From Chloroflexota bacterium (GTDB lineage Bacteria > Chloroflexota > Dehalococcoidia > UBA1151): 11,369 nt of DNA. The DNA is taken from the NCBI GenBank assembly GCA_022561735.1, contig JADFQR010000017.1, positions 1 through 11,369 of the forward strand, given 5' to 3'. The translations under genes and the position numbers were made by a program. A model generated the notes under the pieces. It had not been told where the DNA came from. It did no database searches and was given only the letters and a program-made list of their open reading frames with translations. Of this stretch, positions 1 to 6,646 are shown piece after piece (positions within the stretch are counted from its first letter, which is position 1; the number at the start of each line of letters is the position of its first letter).

Positions 1-1
1 C

Positions 2-226
2 CTTAAGAAGGGACGGCTCATCGCATCCGACGGGGACGTGATCGTCGCAACCGGGTCACTGTTTGTGGCGGCGGAAGTGCGGGAAATCCTGCTCTCGATC
101 GCGCCGGAGTTGTACCCGGACTTGCGCGGCGAAATGACGACGCCGTACGAGCGTCCCATTCTGATTTCCGCGGACCAACCCGGTCCGGATTCGAATCGTC
201 CGGATGCGCATCGCGGGGCAGGGTGA
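2..226 (+). CDS. folC: Folylpolyglutamate synthase / dihydrofolate synthase, C-terminal end (partial)
   Basis: This is the last 74 codons of a gene that begins outside the window, read in frame from base 2 to a TGA at 224-226. The stretch GDVIVATGSLFVAAEVRE near its start matches the last strand-helix unit of the Mur-ligase-like C-terminal domain in FolC proteins, where a Gly-Ser-Leu turn precedes a helix ending in VRE. FolC adds glutamate to folates, and in many bacteria also makes dihydrofolate from dihydropteroate; it is a cytoplasmic ATP-dependent ligase. The ATP-binding and catalytic parts are not in the window, so the call rests on this C-terminal motif alone. After the motif come about 45 more residues rich in Pro, Asp and Arg, a tail that looks disordered. 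fabF follows 49 bases downstream on the same strand, so co-transcription is possible. Another Mur-ligase family member is the main alternative. Confidence 0.7.
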   Translation, partial: LKKGRLIASDGDVIVATGSLFVAAEVREILLSIAPELYPDLRGEMTTPYERPILISADQPGPDSNRPDAHRGAG

Positions 227-227
227 G

Positions 228-260
228 ACATCGACAGGATCATGAAACATCGATACAGGA
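228..260 (+). repeat. Imperfect direct repeat in the folC-fabF gap
   Basis: ACATCGACAGGA (228-239) recurs as ACATCGATACAGGA (247-260), the second copy having two extra bases (TA) in the middle. The copies start 19 bases apart, a little under two helical turns, and lie just upstream of the fabF start at 276. The second copy overlaps the area where a fabF ribosome binding site or start region would lie. It could be a tandem operator for a regulator of fatty acid synthesis, or a chance or small-duplication product. The repeat is seen directly; any regulatory role is inference. Confidence 0.4.
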
Positions 261-275
261 CTCGGTAGTAACAGA

Positions 276-1550
276 ATGACGTACAGGAACGGCAGGCGCA
301 GGGTCGTGGTCACCGGAGTCGGGGTCATCTCGGCGATCGGGCACGATGTTGAATCGTTCTGGAACGCCTTGAAGGCGGGGAAGTCCGGGGTAACTCCCCT
401 CCCGCTGGAAGGCATCGACGATTACCCGTGCCGCATCGGCGCAACCGTGCAGAATTTCGATCCGACTCAGTACATGGACCGCAAAGAGTCGCGCCGGCTG
501 GCCCGTTTTGCCCAGTTTGCCGTGGTGGCCGCAGCAGAGGCGCTGGAATCAGCCGGTCTCGGCCGAATGGAAAATCTCTCGGATGAGGAGCGGACCCGGC
601 ACGGCGTCCTCCTTGGAACGGGCATCGGCGGGTACCCGGAGACGGAGGCGGCGGCCCGGGTGATGGTGAAGCGAAGCGGCACGCGGATATCGCCCTACTA
701 CATCCCGATGATGCTGCCCAACATGGCCGCAGCGAACGTGAGCCGTGTCTACGGGGCGACCGGATACATCGGGACCACGATCACGGCGTGCGCGGCGGGA
801 ACCCAGGCTATCGGCGAGGCAACCGAGGTAATCCGTCGCGGCGGTGCGGACGTGATGGTCGCCGGTGGAACGGAGGCCGGCATCTGCGAAATCGGACTGG
901 GCGGGTTCTCTACAATCCACGCCCTGTCCACGACAAACAACGAAACCCCGGAAAAGGCGAGCCGCCCGTTCGACGCCAAACGTGACGGTTTCGTTCCGGC
1001 CGAGGGTTCAGGGATCCTGATCCTTGAAGACCTGGAACACGCCCTGGACCGCGGCGCCCCGATCATCGGCGAGATCGCCGGCTGGGGCGTCACCTCGGAC
1101 GCTCATCACCTGGTCCATCCGCCCGAGGACGGCGCGGGCGCTGTTCGAGCCATGCAGATGGCGCTTGACGATGCGGGCATCGGGCCGGGCGACATCGACT
1201 ACATAAACGCCCACGGCACTTCCACGCCGGTCAACGACGCCGCCGAGACACGCGCCATCAAGAAGGTGTTCGGCGAGTCCGCAGCGACAACGCCGATCAG
1301 CTCTACCAAGTCGATGATCGGCCATTCCCTTGGCGCATCGGGAGGATTGGAAGCCGCCGCAGCGCTGCGCACGATACGGGACGGGGTAATTCACCCGACG
1401 ATCAATTACGAGAACCCGGACCCGGATTGCGACCTGGACTACGTGCCGAACGTCGCTCGGGAAGTGAACGTCAACACGGTCCTGTCAAACAGCTTTGGCT
1501 TTGGCGGCCAGAACGCGTGCCTGGTGCTGAGACGGTTCGAAGAATCATAG
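276..1550 (+). CDS. fabF: Beta-ketoacyl-ACP synthase II
   Basis: This 424-residue protein is a full-length condensing enzyme of type II fatty acid synthesis. It joins malonyl-ACP to a growing acyl-ACP with loss of CO2, in the cytoplasm. The thiolase-fold signatures are all present: the N-terminal RRVVVTGVGVISAIG, the nucleophile Cys172 in TACAAGTQAIG, the first catalytic His313 in NAHGTSTPVND, and Lys345 and His350 in KSMIGHSLGASGG. The Cys-His-His set marks the FabF/FabB group rather than FabH. Length is close to the usual 410-420. The ATG at 276 is preferred because it puts the conserved VVVTG strand at residues 10-14, as in relatives; only a weak ribosome binding site is visible. No acyl carrier protein gene lies next to it, which is usual for FabF in many bacteria, and its neighbours are folC (49 bases upstream) and an RDD-family gene (67 bases downstream). 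FabB is the nearest alternative, but overall pattern and phylogenetic breadth favour FabF. Confidence 0.95.
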   Translation: MTYRNGRRRVVVTGVGVISAIGHDVESFWNALKAGKSGVTPLPLEGIDDYPCRIGATVQNFDPTQYMDRKESRRLARFAQFAVVAAAEALESAGLGRMENLSDEERTRHGVLLGTGIGGYPETEAAARVMVKRSGTRISPYYIPMMLPNMAAANVSRVYGATGYIGTTITACAAGTQAIGEATEVIRRGGADVMVAGGTEAGICEIGLGGFSTIHALSTTNNETPEKASRPFDAKRDGFVPAEGSGILILEDLEHALDRGAPIIGEIAGWGVTSDAHHLVHPPEDGAGAVRAMQMALDDAGIGPGDIDYINAHGTSTPVNDAAETRAIKKVFGESAATTPISSTKSMIGHSLGASGGLEAAAALRTIRDGVIHPTINYENPDPDCDLDYVPNVAREVNVNTVLSNSFGFGGQNACLVLRRFEES

Positions 1551-1617
1551 GGTCAGCAGACCAGCACCACGTGCAGGCGCCCGTGGAGCCGGTTGAACAC
1601 GCCGCACGGGCCGCACA

Positions 1618-2283
1618 ATGTTGACGCCCCGGGACTCGAACCCAGACCCAGATATTTGCGGCCGGTGCGATGCTCCGGTGATCCCGGGGGCGAACTTATG
1701 CCGGGAGTGCGGGGCCGCGGTACCTGTCACGCAGGAACCCGTCGCGCCCCACTACGCCGGTGATGACCGACCGCCCGTATTCCGCCCCGACCCCGGCGTG
1801 GTCCCGGGAGAACTCGCGTCGATGGGAAGCCGGACACGCGCCTGGGCGATCAGCAACCCGGCGATCGGGTTGCTCTCGTACGTGCCGGTCATCGGTGTTG
1901 CCGTGTCGATCGCGACCTTCATCTGGAACATGACCCTGTATCGGCGCGGACAGGATATCGGGGCGCGTATCCTGGGAGTGAGGGTGATCAGAGACACGGG
2001 CGAGCTGGCCGGTTTCTATCACATGTGGACCCGAACCCTGGCCTCATTGATCAGCCTGGTGGTGTTTGGCGCCGGGTTCTGGACCGCGTACTCGGACCGC
2101 GACAGAAGGACATGGCACGACAGGTGGCTCGGCACGTACGTTGTGAAGGCGGGGCCAGAAGTGGATGGTCTGCCGGCGACCAGTTCATCCACCGCGAAAA
2201 CCTGGTTCTGGGTCAGCGCTGCAATTATCGTCGCGATGTTGTTGTTATCAGTATTCCTGGTCGCTCCGGGCGAGCTTGAGTAG
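1618..2283 (+). CDS. Zinc-ribbon RDD family membrane protein
   Basis: This 221-residue protein has two parts. Residues 14-31 form a short zinc ribbon with two CxxC pairs (Cys14, Cys17, Cys28, Cys31; CGRCDAP and CRECGA). A proline-rich linker follows, then an RDD-type membrane domain: hydrophobic segments at about 81-105, 138-156 and 196-216, the loop GQDIGARILGVRVIRDTGE at 111-129 typical of RDD proteins, and the end motif RRTWHDRWLGTYVVK at 163-177. RDD proteins are poorly understood inner-membrane proteins; some have been linked to ion exchange. The usual acidic residue in the first helix is not evident, so transport by the classical route is uncertain. The ATG at 1618 comes just before the zinc ribbon; no strong ribosome binding site is visible. 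The gene lies 67 bases after fabF and may share its transcript. The family call is firm, the function unknown. Confidence 0.85.
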   Translation: MLTPRDSNPDPDICGRCDAPVIPGANLCRECGAAVPVTQEPVAPHYAGDDRPPVFRPDPGVVPGELASMGSRTRAWAISNPAIGLLSYVPVIGVAVSIATFIWNMTLYRRGQDIGARILGVRVIRDTGELAGFYHMWTRTLASLISLVVFGAGFWTAYSDRDRRTWHDRWLGTYVVKAGPEVDGLPATSSSTAKTWFWVSAAIIVAMLLLSVFLVAPGELE

Positions 2284-2331
2284 GAAACGAGAGTAAGAAC
2301 CTGGCCTGGGCGCGGCGTCGCACGCACACAG

Positions 2332-2340
2332 TTATCCACA
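2332..2340 (+). promoter_or_regulatory. Consensus DnaA box
   Basis: TTATCCACA is an exact match to the classical high-affinity DnaA binding site. It is followed by TGTGG (2344-2348), so CCACA and TGTGG form a short inverted repeat around a 3-base centre. It lies about 205 bases upstream of the dnaE start and about 55 bases upstream of the likely promoter -35. At this GC content an exact 9-base match is not expected by chance in a window this size. DnaA control of dnaE transcription is inference. Confidence 0.5.
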
Positions 2341-2391
2341 AGCTGTGGTGACGTGACGGTCCCTCACAACAACATTTAGGGGCGATCTAGA

Positions 2392-2426
2392 CTCGACGCG
2401 GGACCGGCCCGCGGGCTATAGTCGAG
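2392..2426. repeat. Nested inverted repeat over the putative dnaE promoter
   Basis: CTCGAC (2392-2397) pairs with GTCGAG (2421-2426). Directly inside, GCGGG (2398-2402) pairs with CCCGC (2408-2412) around a 5-base loop, leaving eight unpaired bases on the right side. The element covers the proposed -35 and -10 hexamers. It could be a hairpin ending the upstream transcript (no T run follows), or an operator with two half-sites about 29 bases apart. The pairing is directly visible; the role is not known. Confidence 0.45.
2393..2422 (+). promoter_or_regulatory. Candidate sigma70-type promoter for dnaE
   Basis: TCGACG (2393-2398) as -35 and TATAGT (2417-2422) as -10 are separated by 18 bases. 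They match the TTGACA/TATAAT consensus at four and five of six positions. This would give a 5' leader of about 115 bases before the dnaE TTG. It is the best promoter-like pair I can find in the 261-base gap between the RDD gene and dnaE, but GC-rich lineages often depart from this consensus. Confidence 0.35.
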
Positions 2427-2525
2427 ACCCCAGTGACTGCCGGTACTTCCGCTGGGGGGCGAGCGGTTCTAGGCTTAAGATCGTCACGGTCGGGCGGCCG
2501 TCCTCACCCCGCCGAAATCGGGAAC

Positions 2526-2533
2526 AAAGAGGT
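2526..2533 (+). promoter_or_regulatory. Ribosome binding site supporting the dnaE TTG start
   Basis: AAAGAGGT lies 11 bases ahead of the TTG at 2545, slightly far but the only purine-rich element nearby. No ATG or GTG occurs in this frame between the in-frame TAA at 2476 and the TTG, and the conserved HLHNHSEYS motif begins at residue 4. The TTG start is therefore close to forced. Confidence 0.45.
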
Positions 2534-2544
2534 CCTCGCGCGCC

Positions 2545-5500
2545 TTGTTCGCACATCTCCACAATCATTCCGAATACAGCCTTCTCGATGGCCTGAGCTC
2601 GGTCAAGGACATGGCACAGCGAGCTGCCGAACTCGGGCAGACCGCGCTTGCGCTGACGGACCACGGGGTGATGTACGGCGCGATCGATTTTTACCGCGCG
2701 TGCCGCGCAGCCGGTATCAAGCCGATCATCGGCGTTGAGGGTTACGTCGCGCCGAGCAGCCGCATGACCCGCGATCCCGGGGACCGGTCTCCGTACCACC
2801 TGACGGTGCTCGCGAAGAACGAGGCCGGTTACAAGAACCTTCTCCAGCTCGTCAGCAAGGCCCAACTTGAAGGGTTCTACTACCGCCCGAGAATGGACCG
2901 TGAGCTGCTTGAAAAGCACTCCGAGGGGCTGGTGGTGCTCTCCGGATGCCTGTCCGGCGAGGTTGGCACTCATGTCGTACGCGGCCAGATGGACAAGGCG
3001 CGGGAGACTGTTGACTGGTACCGCCAGGTCTTCGGGGACGACTACTACCTTGAGGTGATGTGGCACGAGAAGATCCCGGATCAGCTGACCATGAACCGGG
3101 CGGTGGTCGATCTGGCGAAGGAGACCGGAACGCCGCTCGTTGCCACGAACGACAACCACTACGCACGCGCATCTGACCATGAGCTCCACGACATCCTGCT
3201 GTGCATCCAGACCAACTCGCTGGTCGATGACCGCAAACGGATGCGTATGGAAGACCCGACCTTCTATCTTCGATCGGAAGACGAGATGGCCGCCATCTTC
3301 CCCGAGCTTCCTGACGCGATAGAAAATAGCGGCCTGATCGCCGAGGCCTGCGAACTGGAAATTGACTTCACGCAGAGCCGGATGCCGCGCTTCCATACAC
3401 CGAACGGTGAGACGGCGCTCGAATACCTGGCCCATCTGTGTAAGGAGGGGTTGGAGCGCCGGTATCCGAACGCGGACCAGGTCGTCAGAGACCGGCTTGC
3501 GTACGAAATGGAAGTCATCGAAGCGACGGGATTCCCGGACTACTTCCTCGTCGTGTGGGACATCGCCAACTTCGTCCACCGGCAAGAGATCGTGTTCGGT
3601 GTCCGGGGCAGCGCGGCCGCAAGCCTGGTCCTGTACTGCCTGGGCGTGACCGAGATCGACCCTCTCGCCACCCGGCTCGTGTTCGAACGATTCCTGAACG
3701 TCGAGCGGCGAGAGATGCCGGACATTGACATGGACTTCCAGGACGATCGCCGGGAGGAGGTCATCCGGTACTGCCTGGAAAAGTACGGCGATGGACACGT
3801 AGCGCAGATCGTTACCTTCGGCACCCTCGGGGCAAAGGCGGCGGTACGCGACGTCGGCCGGGCGCTTGGCATGGACCTGTCCGAGGTAGACCGGATTGCC
3901 CGTCTTATCCCGACCCGGTTGCACATAACGCTGGACGACGCGATCTCAGAAACGCCGGAACTAACCCTGACCGCATCAAACGGCGGCCAGGGGCAACGGT
4001 TGCTGGAACTCGCCCGCGGGCTTGAAGGCACCGTCCGTCATGCCAGCACCCACGCCGCCGGTGTCATGATTACCGAGGAACCCCTCACCGACTACGTCCC
4101 GCTCGCACGGGCGACCGGCTCGGACGCGAACGCAGTGCCAACCACGCAGTACCCGATGGGCCCCCTCGCGGACCTGGGTTTGCTCAAGATGGACTTCCTG
4201 GGTCTTACCAACCTCACCATCCTGGACCGTGCGCTCAAGCTGATCGCCAAGACTCGCGGCGAGAAGCTGACGCTTAACGAAATCCCGCTGGACGACAGCG
4301 CGACCTACAAGCTGCTCTCGTCCGGGGAGACGGCTGGCGTGTTCCAGCTTGAAAGTTCCGGGATGCGGCGATACATCAAGGAACTCCGTCCTAGTTCGGT
4401 GATGGACGTGGCCGCCATGATCGCCCTGTACCGGCCCGGGCCTATGGAACACATCGGCCGTTTCATTGACTCCAAGCACGGCCGTACAGCGATCACATAC
4501 CCGCATGATGACCTGCGTGACCTGCTTGAGGAAACGTACGGGGTTATCGTCTACCAGGACCAGGTGCTGCTCATAGCGCAACGCTTCGGCGGTTATACGC
4601 TCGGCGAGGCAGACATTCTCCGAAAGGCGATGGGCAAGAAGATCGCGGCCGTGATGGCGGCCGAGAGGGAGAAGTTCATCGCGGGCGGTATCGCCAACGG
4701 ATACACGCCGGAACTCTCGCAGCAGATGTTCGATCTGATCGAGCCTTTCGCCGGGTACGCCTTCAACAAGGCTCACAGCGTCAGCTACGCGATGGTGTCG
4801 TACTGGACTGCTTATCTGAAGGCCAACTACACGGTGGAATACATGGTGGCTTTCCTGGACGCGGCGACAGGCGCGCCAGACAAGCTCACGGCCGCCATCA
4901 GCGAGTGCCGGCGCCTGGGATTCCAGGTGCTGGCGCCGGACGTGAACCAGGCCCAGATCGGCTTCTCGGTCGACACGACCGATGATGGTGACGCCATCCG
5001 GTTTGGGATGGCGGCCGTTAAAAACGTGGGCGCCGGGGCGGTAGAGCCGATCATCGAAGAACGGGGGATCGGCGGGCCTTTCGAGTCGATCGAGGACTTC
5101 TGCAAGCGCGTTGATTTTGGAAAATTGAACAAGCGCGCGCTTGAAAGCCTGATAAAGGTCGGAGCTTTTGACCGGCTGGCGGACCGCGGCGTCCTGCTCG
5201 AAGGGTTGGACCGGATACTGGCGCTGATCCGGCGCGAAACCGATCTGAGAGAGTCCGGGCAGTCGACGATGTTCGATATGCTGGGAGATTCAGTCGACAC
5301 CCCGCTGCCCGCACTGGAGTTGCCCGAGACGGGAGACGTGACCAGCCACGAGCGAACGCTCTGGGAGCGGGAGCTTCTCGGCGTCGAGATCAGCGAGAAC
5401 CCGATCACGCGGGCCATGTACCAGTTGCAGAACGAATCGATCGTTTTCGCCAACCAGCTTACGGCGGACCTTGCCGGTCAACGCAAATCCTCCGTCGGGC

Positions 5501-6252
5501 AGGTCGGCATTGTGCGCGAGTTAACAACGCGCAAGGGAGACCGGTTCGTCTCGGTCCAGTTCGGCCTGCTGGGCGGTGACATTGAACTCGTGGTGTGGTC
5601 AAACGTCCTGGCGGTTACCGAAGATCTCTGGAAGCAGGGAACCTTCGTGTCGTTGACCGGGTCAGTGCGTGAACGCGACGGTCGCGTATCAATATCAGTC
5701 GAAGAGGCTCGGGAGTATCGTTTGCCCGGACAGGAAGATTCCACAACTTTGACGAACCAGGACCAGGGCCAGCCGGGTGCAGCGATCAGCCCGGCGGCGA
5801 CGACGACGCCCGCTCCTTCCCAAACCGTGAACAACGGGAGCACGGAGAACGGCGTCCCGGCTTCAAGAGCGATGGCGGAGAACGGCGCACAGTTCTCCGC
5901 GCCGGCCACCGGATCATCCGGCGCAAACCGTTATTCCAACGGGAACGGGAACGGCGCTCGCCCCGAGCAACCCGGTGCCTCCCCCGCGCAGGCGCAGCAC
6001 CTTTCGGTACGGGTAACGGAGACCGGTTCAGCGGCGGAGGACAAGTACCGCTTTGAGGACATCATCCGGCTCTTGCTGAACTACAAGGGCGACCAGCCGT
6101 TCATGCTGGAGATTGCGACCAGAGACCGGATCGTCACCCTGGAAATGCCGTTTGCGATCAAGCCCTGCGATGAGCTCGCGGCGCATCTCTGCGAGTTGAT
6201 AGGGAGCGAAAACGTCCTCATGCCGGGGGTAGCCAGTGCCGCTTCCGCGTAA
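2545..6252 (+). CDS. dnaE: DNA polymerase III alpha subunit, replicative
   Basis: At 1235 residues this is the catalytic subunit of the bacterial replicase. The N-terminal PHP domain (about 1-270) carries all nine expected metal ligands: His6, His8, Asp15, His40, Glu65, His85, Cys135, Asp203 and His205. The polymerase core has the catalytic Asp393 and Asp395 in PDIDMDFQDDRRE and the third Asp550 in LKMDFLGLTN, with YRPGPM at 629-634 and FNKAHSVSYAMVSYW from 740. A helix-hairpin-helix region covers about 800-890, and QSTMF at 906-910 fits the internal beta-clamp binding motif. An OB-fold (about 980-1060) follows, then a long Pro/Ala/Asn/Gly-rich linker (about 1062-1152) and a compact C-terminal domain (1153-1235). 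Length slightly exceeds the E. coli protein because of the linker. Translation starts at TTG. The intact PHP site suggests built-in 3'-5' proofreading, as shown for mycobacterial DnaE1. A small DUF2007-like gene follows 9 bases downstream. Confidence 0.97.
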   Translation: MFAHLHNHSEYSLLDGLSSVKDMAQRAAELGQTALALTDHGVMYGAIDFYRACRAAGIKPIIGVEGYVAPSSRMTRDPGDRSPYHLTVLAKNEAGYKNLLQLVSKAQLEGFYYRPRMDRELLEKHSEGLVVLSGCLSGEVGTHVVRGQMDKARETVDWYRQVFGDDYYLEVMWHEKIPDQLTMNRAVVDLAKETGTPLVATNDNHYARASDHELHDILLCIQTNSLVDDRKRMRMEDPTFYLRSEDEMAAIFPELPDAIENSGLIAEACELEIDFTQSRMPRFHTPNGETALEYLAHLCKEGLERRYPNADQVVRDRLAYEMEVIEATGFPDYFLVVWDIANFVHRQEIVFGVRGSAAASLVLYCLGVTEIDPLATRLVFERFLNVERREMPDIDMDFQDDRREEVIRYCLEKYGDGHVAQIVTFGTLGAKAAVRDVGRALGMDLSEVDRIARLIPTRLHITLDDAISETPELTLTASNGGQGQRLLELARGLEGTVRHASTHAAGVMITEEPLTDYVPLARATGSDANAVPTTQYPMGPLADLGLLKMDFLGLTNLTILDRALKLIAKTRGEKLTLNEIPLDDSATYKLLSSGETAGVFQLESSGMRRYIKELRPSSVMDVAAMIALYRPGPMEHIGRFIDSKHGRTAITYPHDDLRDLLEETYGVIVYQDQVLLIAQRFGGYTLGEADILRKAMGKKIAAVMAAEREKFIAGGIANGYTPELSQQMFDLIEPFAGYAFNKAHSVSYAMVSYWTAYLKANYTVEYMVAFLDAATGAPDKLTAAISECRRLGFQVLAPDVNQAQIGFSVDTTDDGDAIRFGMAAVKNVGAGAVEPIIEERGIGGPFESIEDFCKRVDFGKLNKRALESLIKVGAFDRLADRGVLLEGLDRILALIRRETDLRESGQSTMFDMLGDSVDTPLPALELPETGDVTSHERTLWERELLGVEISENPITRAMYQLQNESIVFANQLTADLAGQRKSSVGQVGIVRELTTRKGDRFVSVQFGLLGGDIELVVWSNVLAVTEDLWKQGTFVSLTGSVRERDGRVSISVEEAREYRLPGQEDSTTLTNQDQGQPGAAISPAATTTPAPSQTVNNGSTENGVPASRAMAENGAQFSAPATGSSGANRYSNGNGNGARPEQPGASPAQAQHLSVRVTETGSAAEDKYRFEDIIRLLLNYKGDQPFMLEIATRDRIVTLEMPFAIKPCDELAAHLCELIGSENVLMPGVASAASA

Positions 6253-6261
6253 TCCAGCCCC

Positions 6262-6516
6262 ATGAATTGGATCGTTTTCGCCACCGCACCGGACCAGTTA
6301 ACGGCAGAAATGTGGCAGGAACTGCTCTCACGAGCGCAGATCCGATGCCAGTTAAGGCCGGGTGATACCTACGGTTTCCTCGGCGTGTCAACGTCTCCCG
6401 TAAGGTTGATCGCACCGGAGGAAGACGCGAAGGACGCACGGGAGACACTTGAAACGCTGGTCAGGCTTTCCGGTCTCGGACATGATGAACCGGACGAACC
6501 GGACGTGTTCGATTAA
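6262..6516 (+). CDS. Small DUF2007-like protein
   Basis: This 84-residue protein starts 9 bases after the dnaE stop and is probably translated from the same mRNA. The pattern resembles DUF2007 (putative signal-transducing) proteins: an opening strand (WIVFATAP), a helix that in relatives begins with residues of the 'changing subunit' type (AEMWQELLSRAQI), a strand pair, and the signature VRLIAPEEDAKDARETL near residues 47-63, which corresponds to the family's closing strand plus helix. The fold is thought to be ferredoxin-like; no catalytic residues are known. The last 12 residues are strongly acidic (DEPDEPDVFD). No signal peptide or membrane segment is seen. No strong ribosome binding site precedes the ATG, so translational coupling to dnaE is plausible. 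The domain call is by pattern only; the function and any link to replication are unknown. Confidence 0.7.
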   Translation: MNWIVFATAPDQLTAEMWQELLSRAQIRCQLRPGDTYGFLGVSTSPVRLIAPEEDAKDARETLETLVRLSGLGHDEPDEPDVFD

Positions 6517-6539
6517 TTCACTCCGGGCCGGGCCGGCGC

Positions 6540-6560
6540 CACTCGTTCAAGCGGTGAGTG
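6540..6560 (+). terminator. Candidate hairpin after the dnaE-DUF2007 unit
   Basis: CACTC (6540-6544) pairs with GAGTG (6556-6560), and three G-T pairs can extend the stem inward to a 5-base loop. It lies 23 bases past the stop at 6516 and is followed by TTGCCTGCTTCTTG, which has only a poor T run. It is a possible weak terminator for the rightward transcript. Confidence 0.25.
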
Positions 6561-6615
6561 TTGCCTGCTTCTTGCGTCCGCAGTCGCCTTGATGCCCGGG
6601 AAGCCCTGGGAATCC

Positions 6616-6637
6616 CCGGGGTTTTCGGGGGCCCCGG
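6616..6637. terminator. GC-rich hairpin between convergent genes
   Basis: CCGGGG (6616-6621) and CCCCGG (6632-6637) form a perfect 6-bp stem around a 10-base loop of TTTTCGGGGG. An alternative stem CCCCG (6614-6618) with CGGGG (6626-6630) competes with it. It sits 10 bases beyond the stop of the leftward operon and about 100 bases beyond the rightward one. There is no clear T run on either strand, so it would be an atypical bidirectional terminator, or simply strong RNA structure protecting 3' ends. Confidence 0.3.
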
Positions 6638-6646
6638 AGCGCCGAC

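Noticed and set aside
2416..3924. A 502-codon open frame on the minus strand opposite dnaE
   Set aside because: It lies fully antisense to the conserved PHP and polymerase domains of dnaE, its product resembles no family and is full of His/Arg/Val shadow composition. Long antisense frames are expected in GC-rich coding DNA.
3976..4776. A 266-codon minus-strand open frame opposite the dnaE polymerase core
   Set aside because: Same reasoning: it mirrors conserved dnaE codons and has no recognisable domain or ribosome binding site.
6595..6645. The run of CCCGGG/CCCCGGGG-type repeats in the convergent gap as a possible mobile-element or attachment site
   Set aside because: No flanking target duplication, no integrase or transposase nearby; GC-rich hairpins between convergent genes are enough to explain it.
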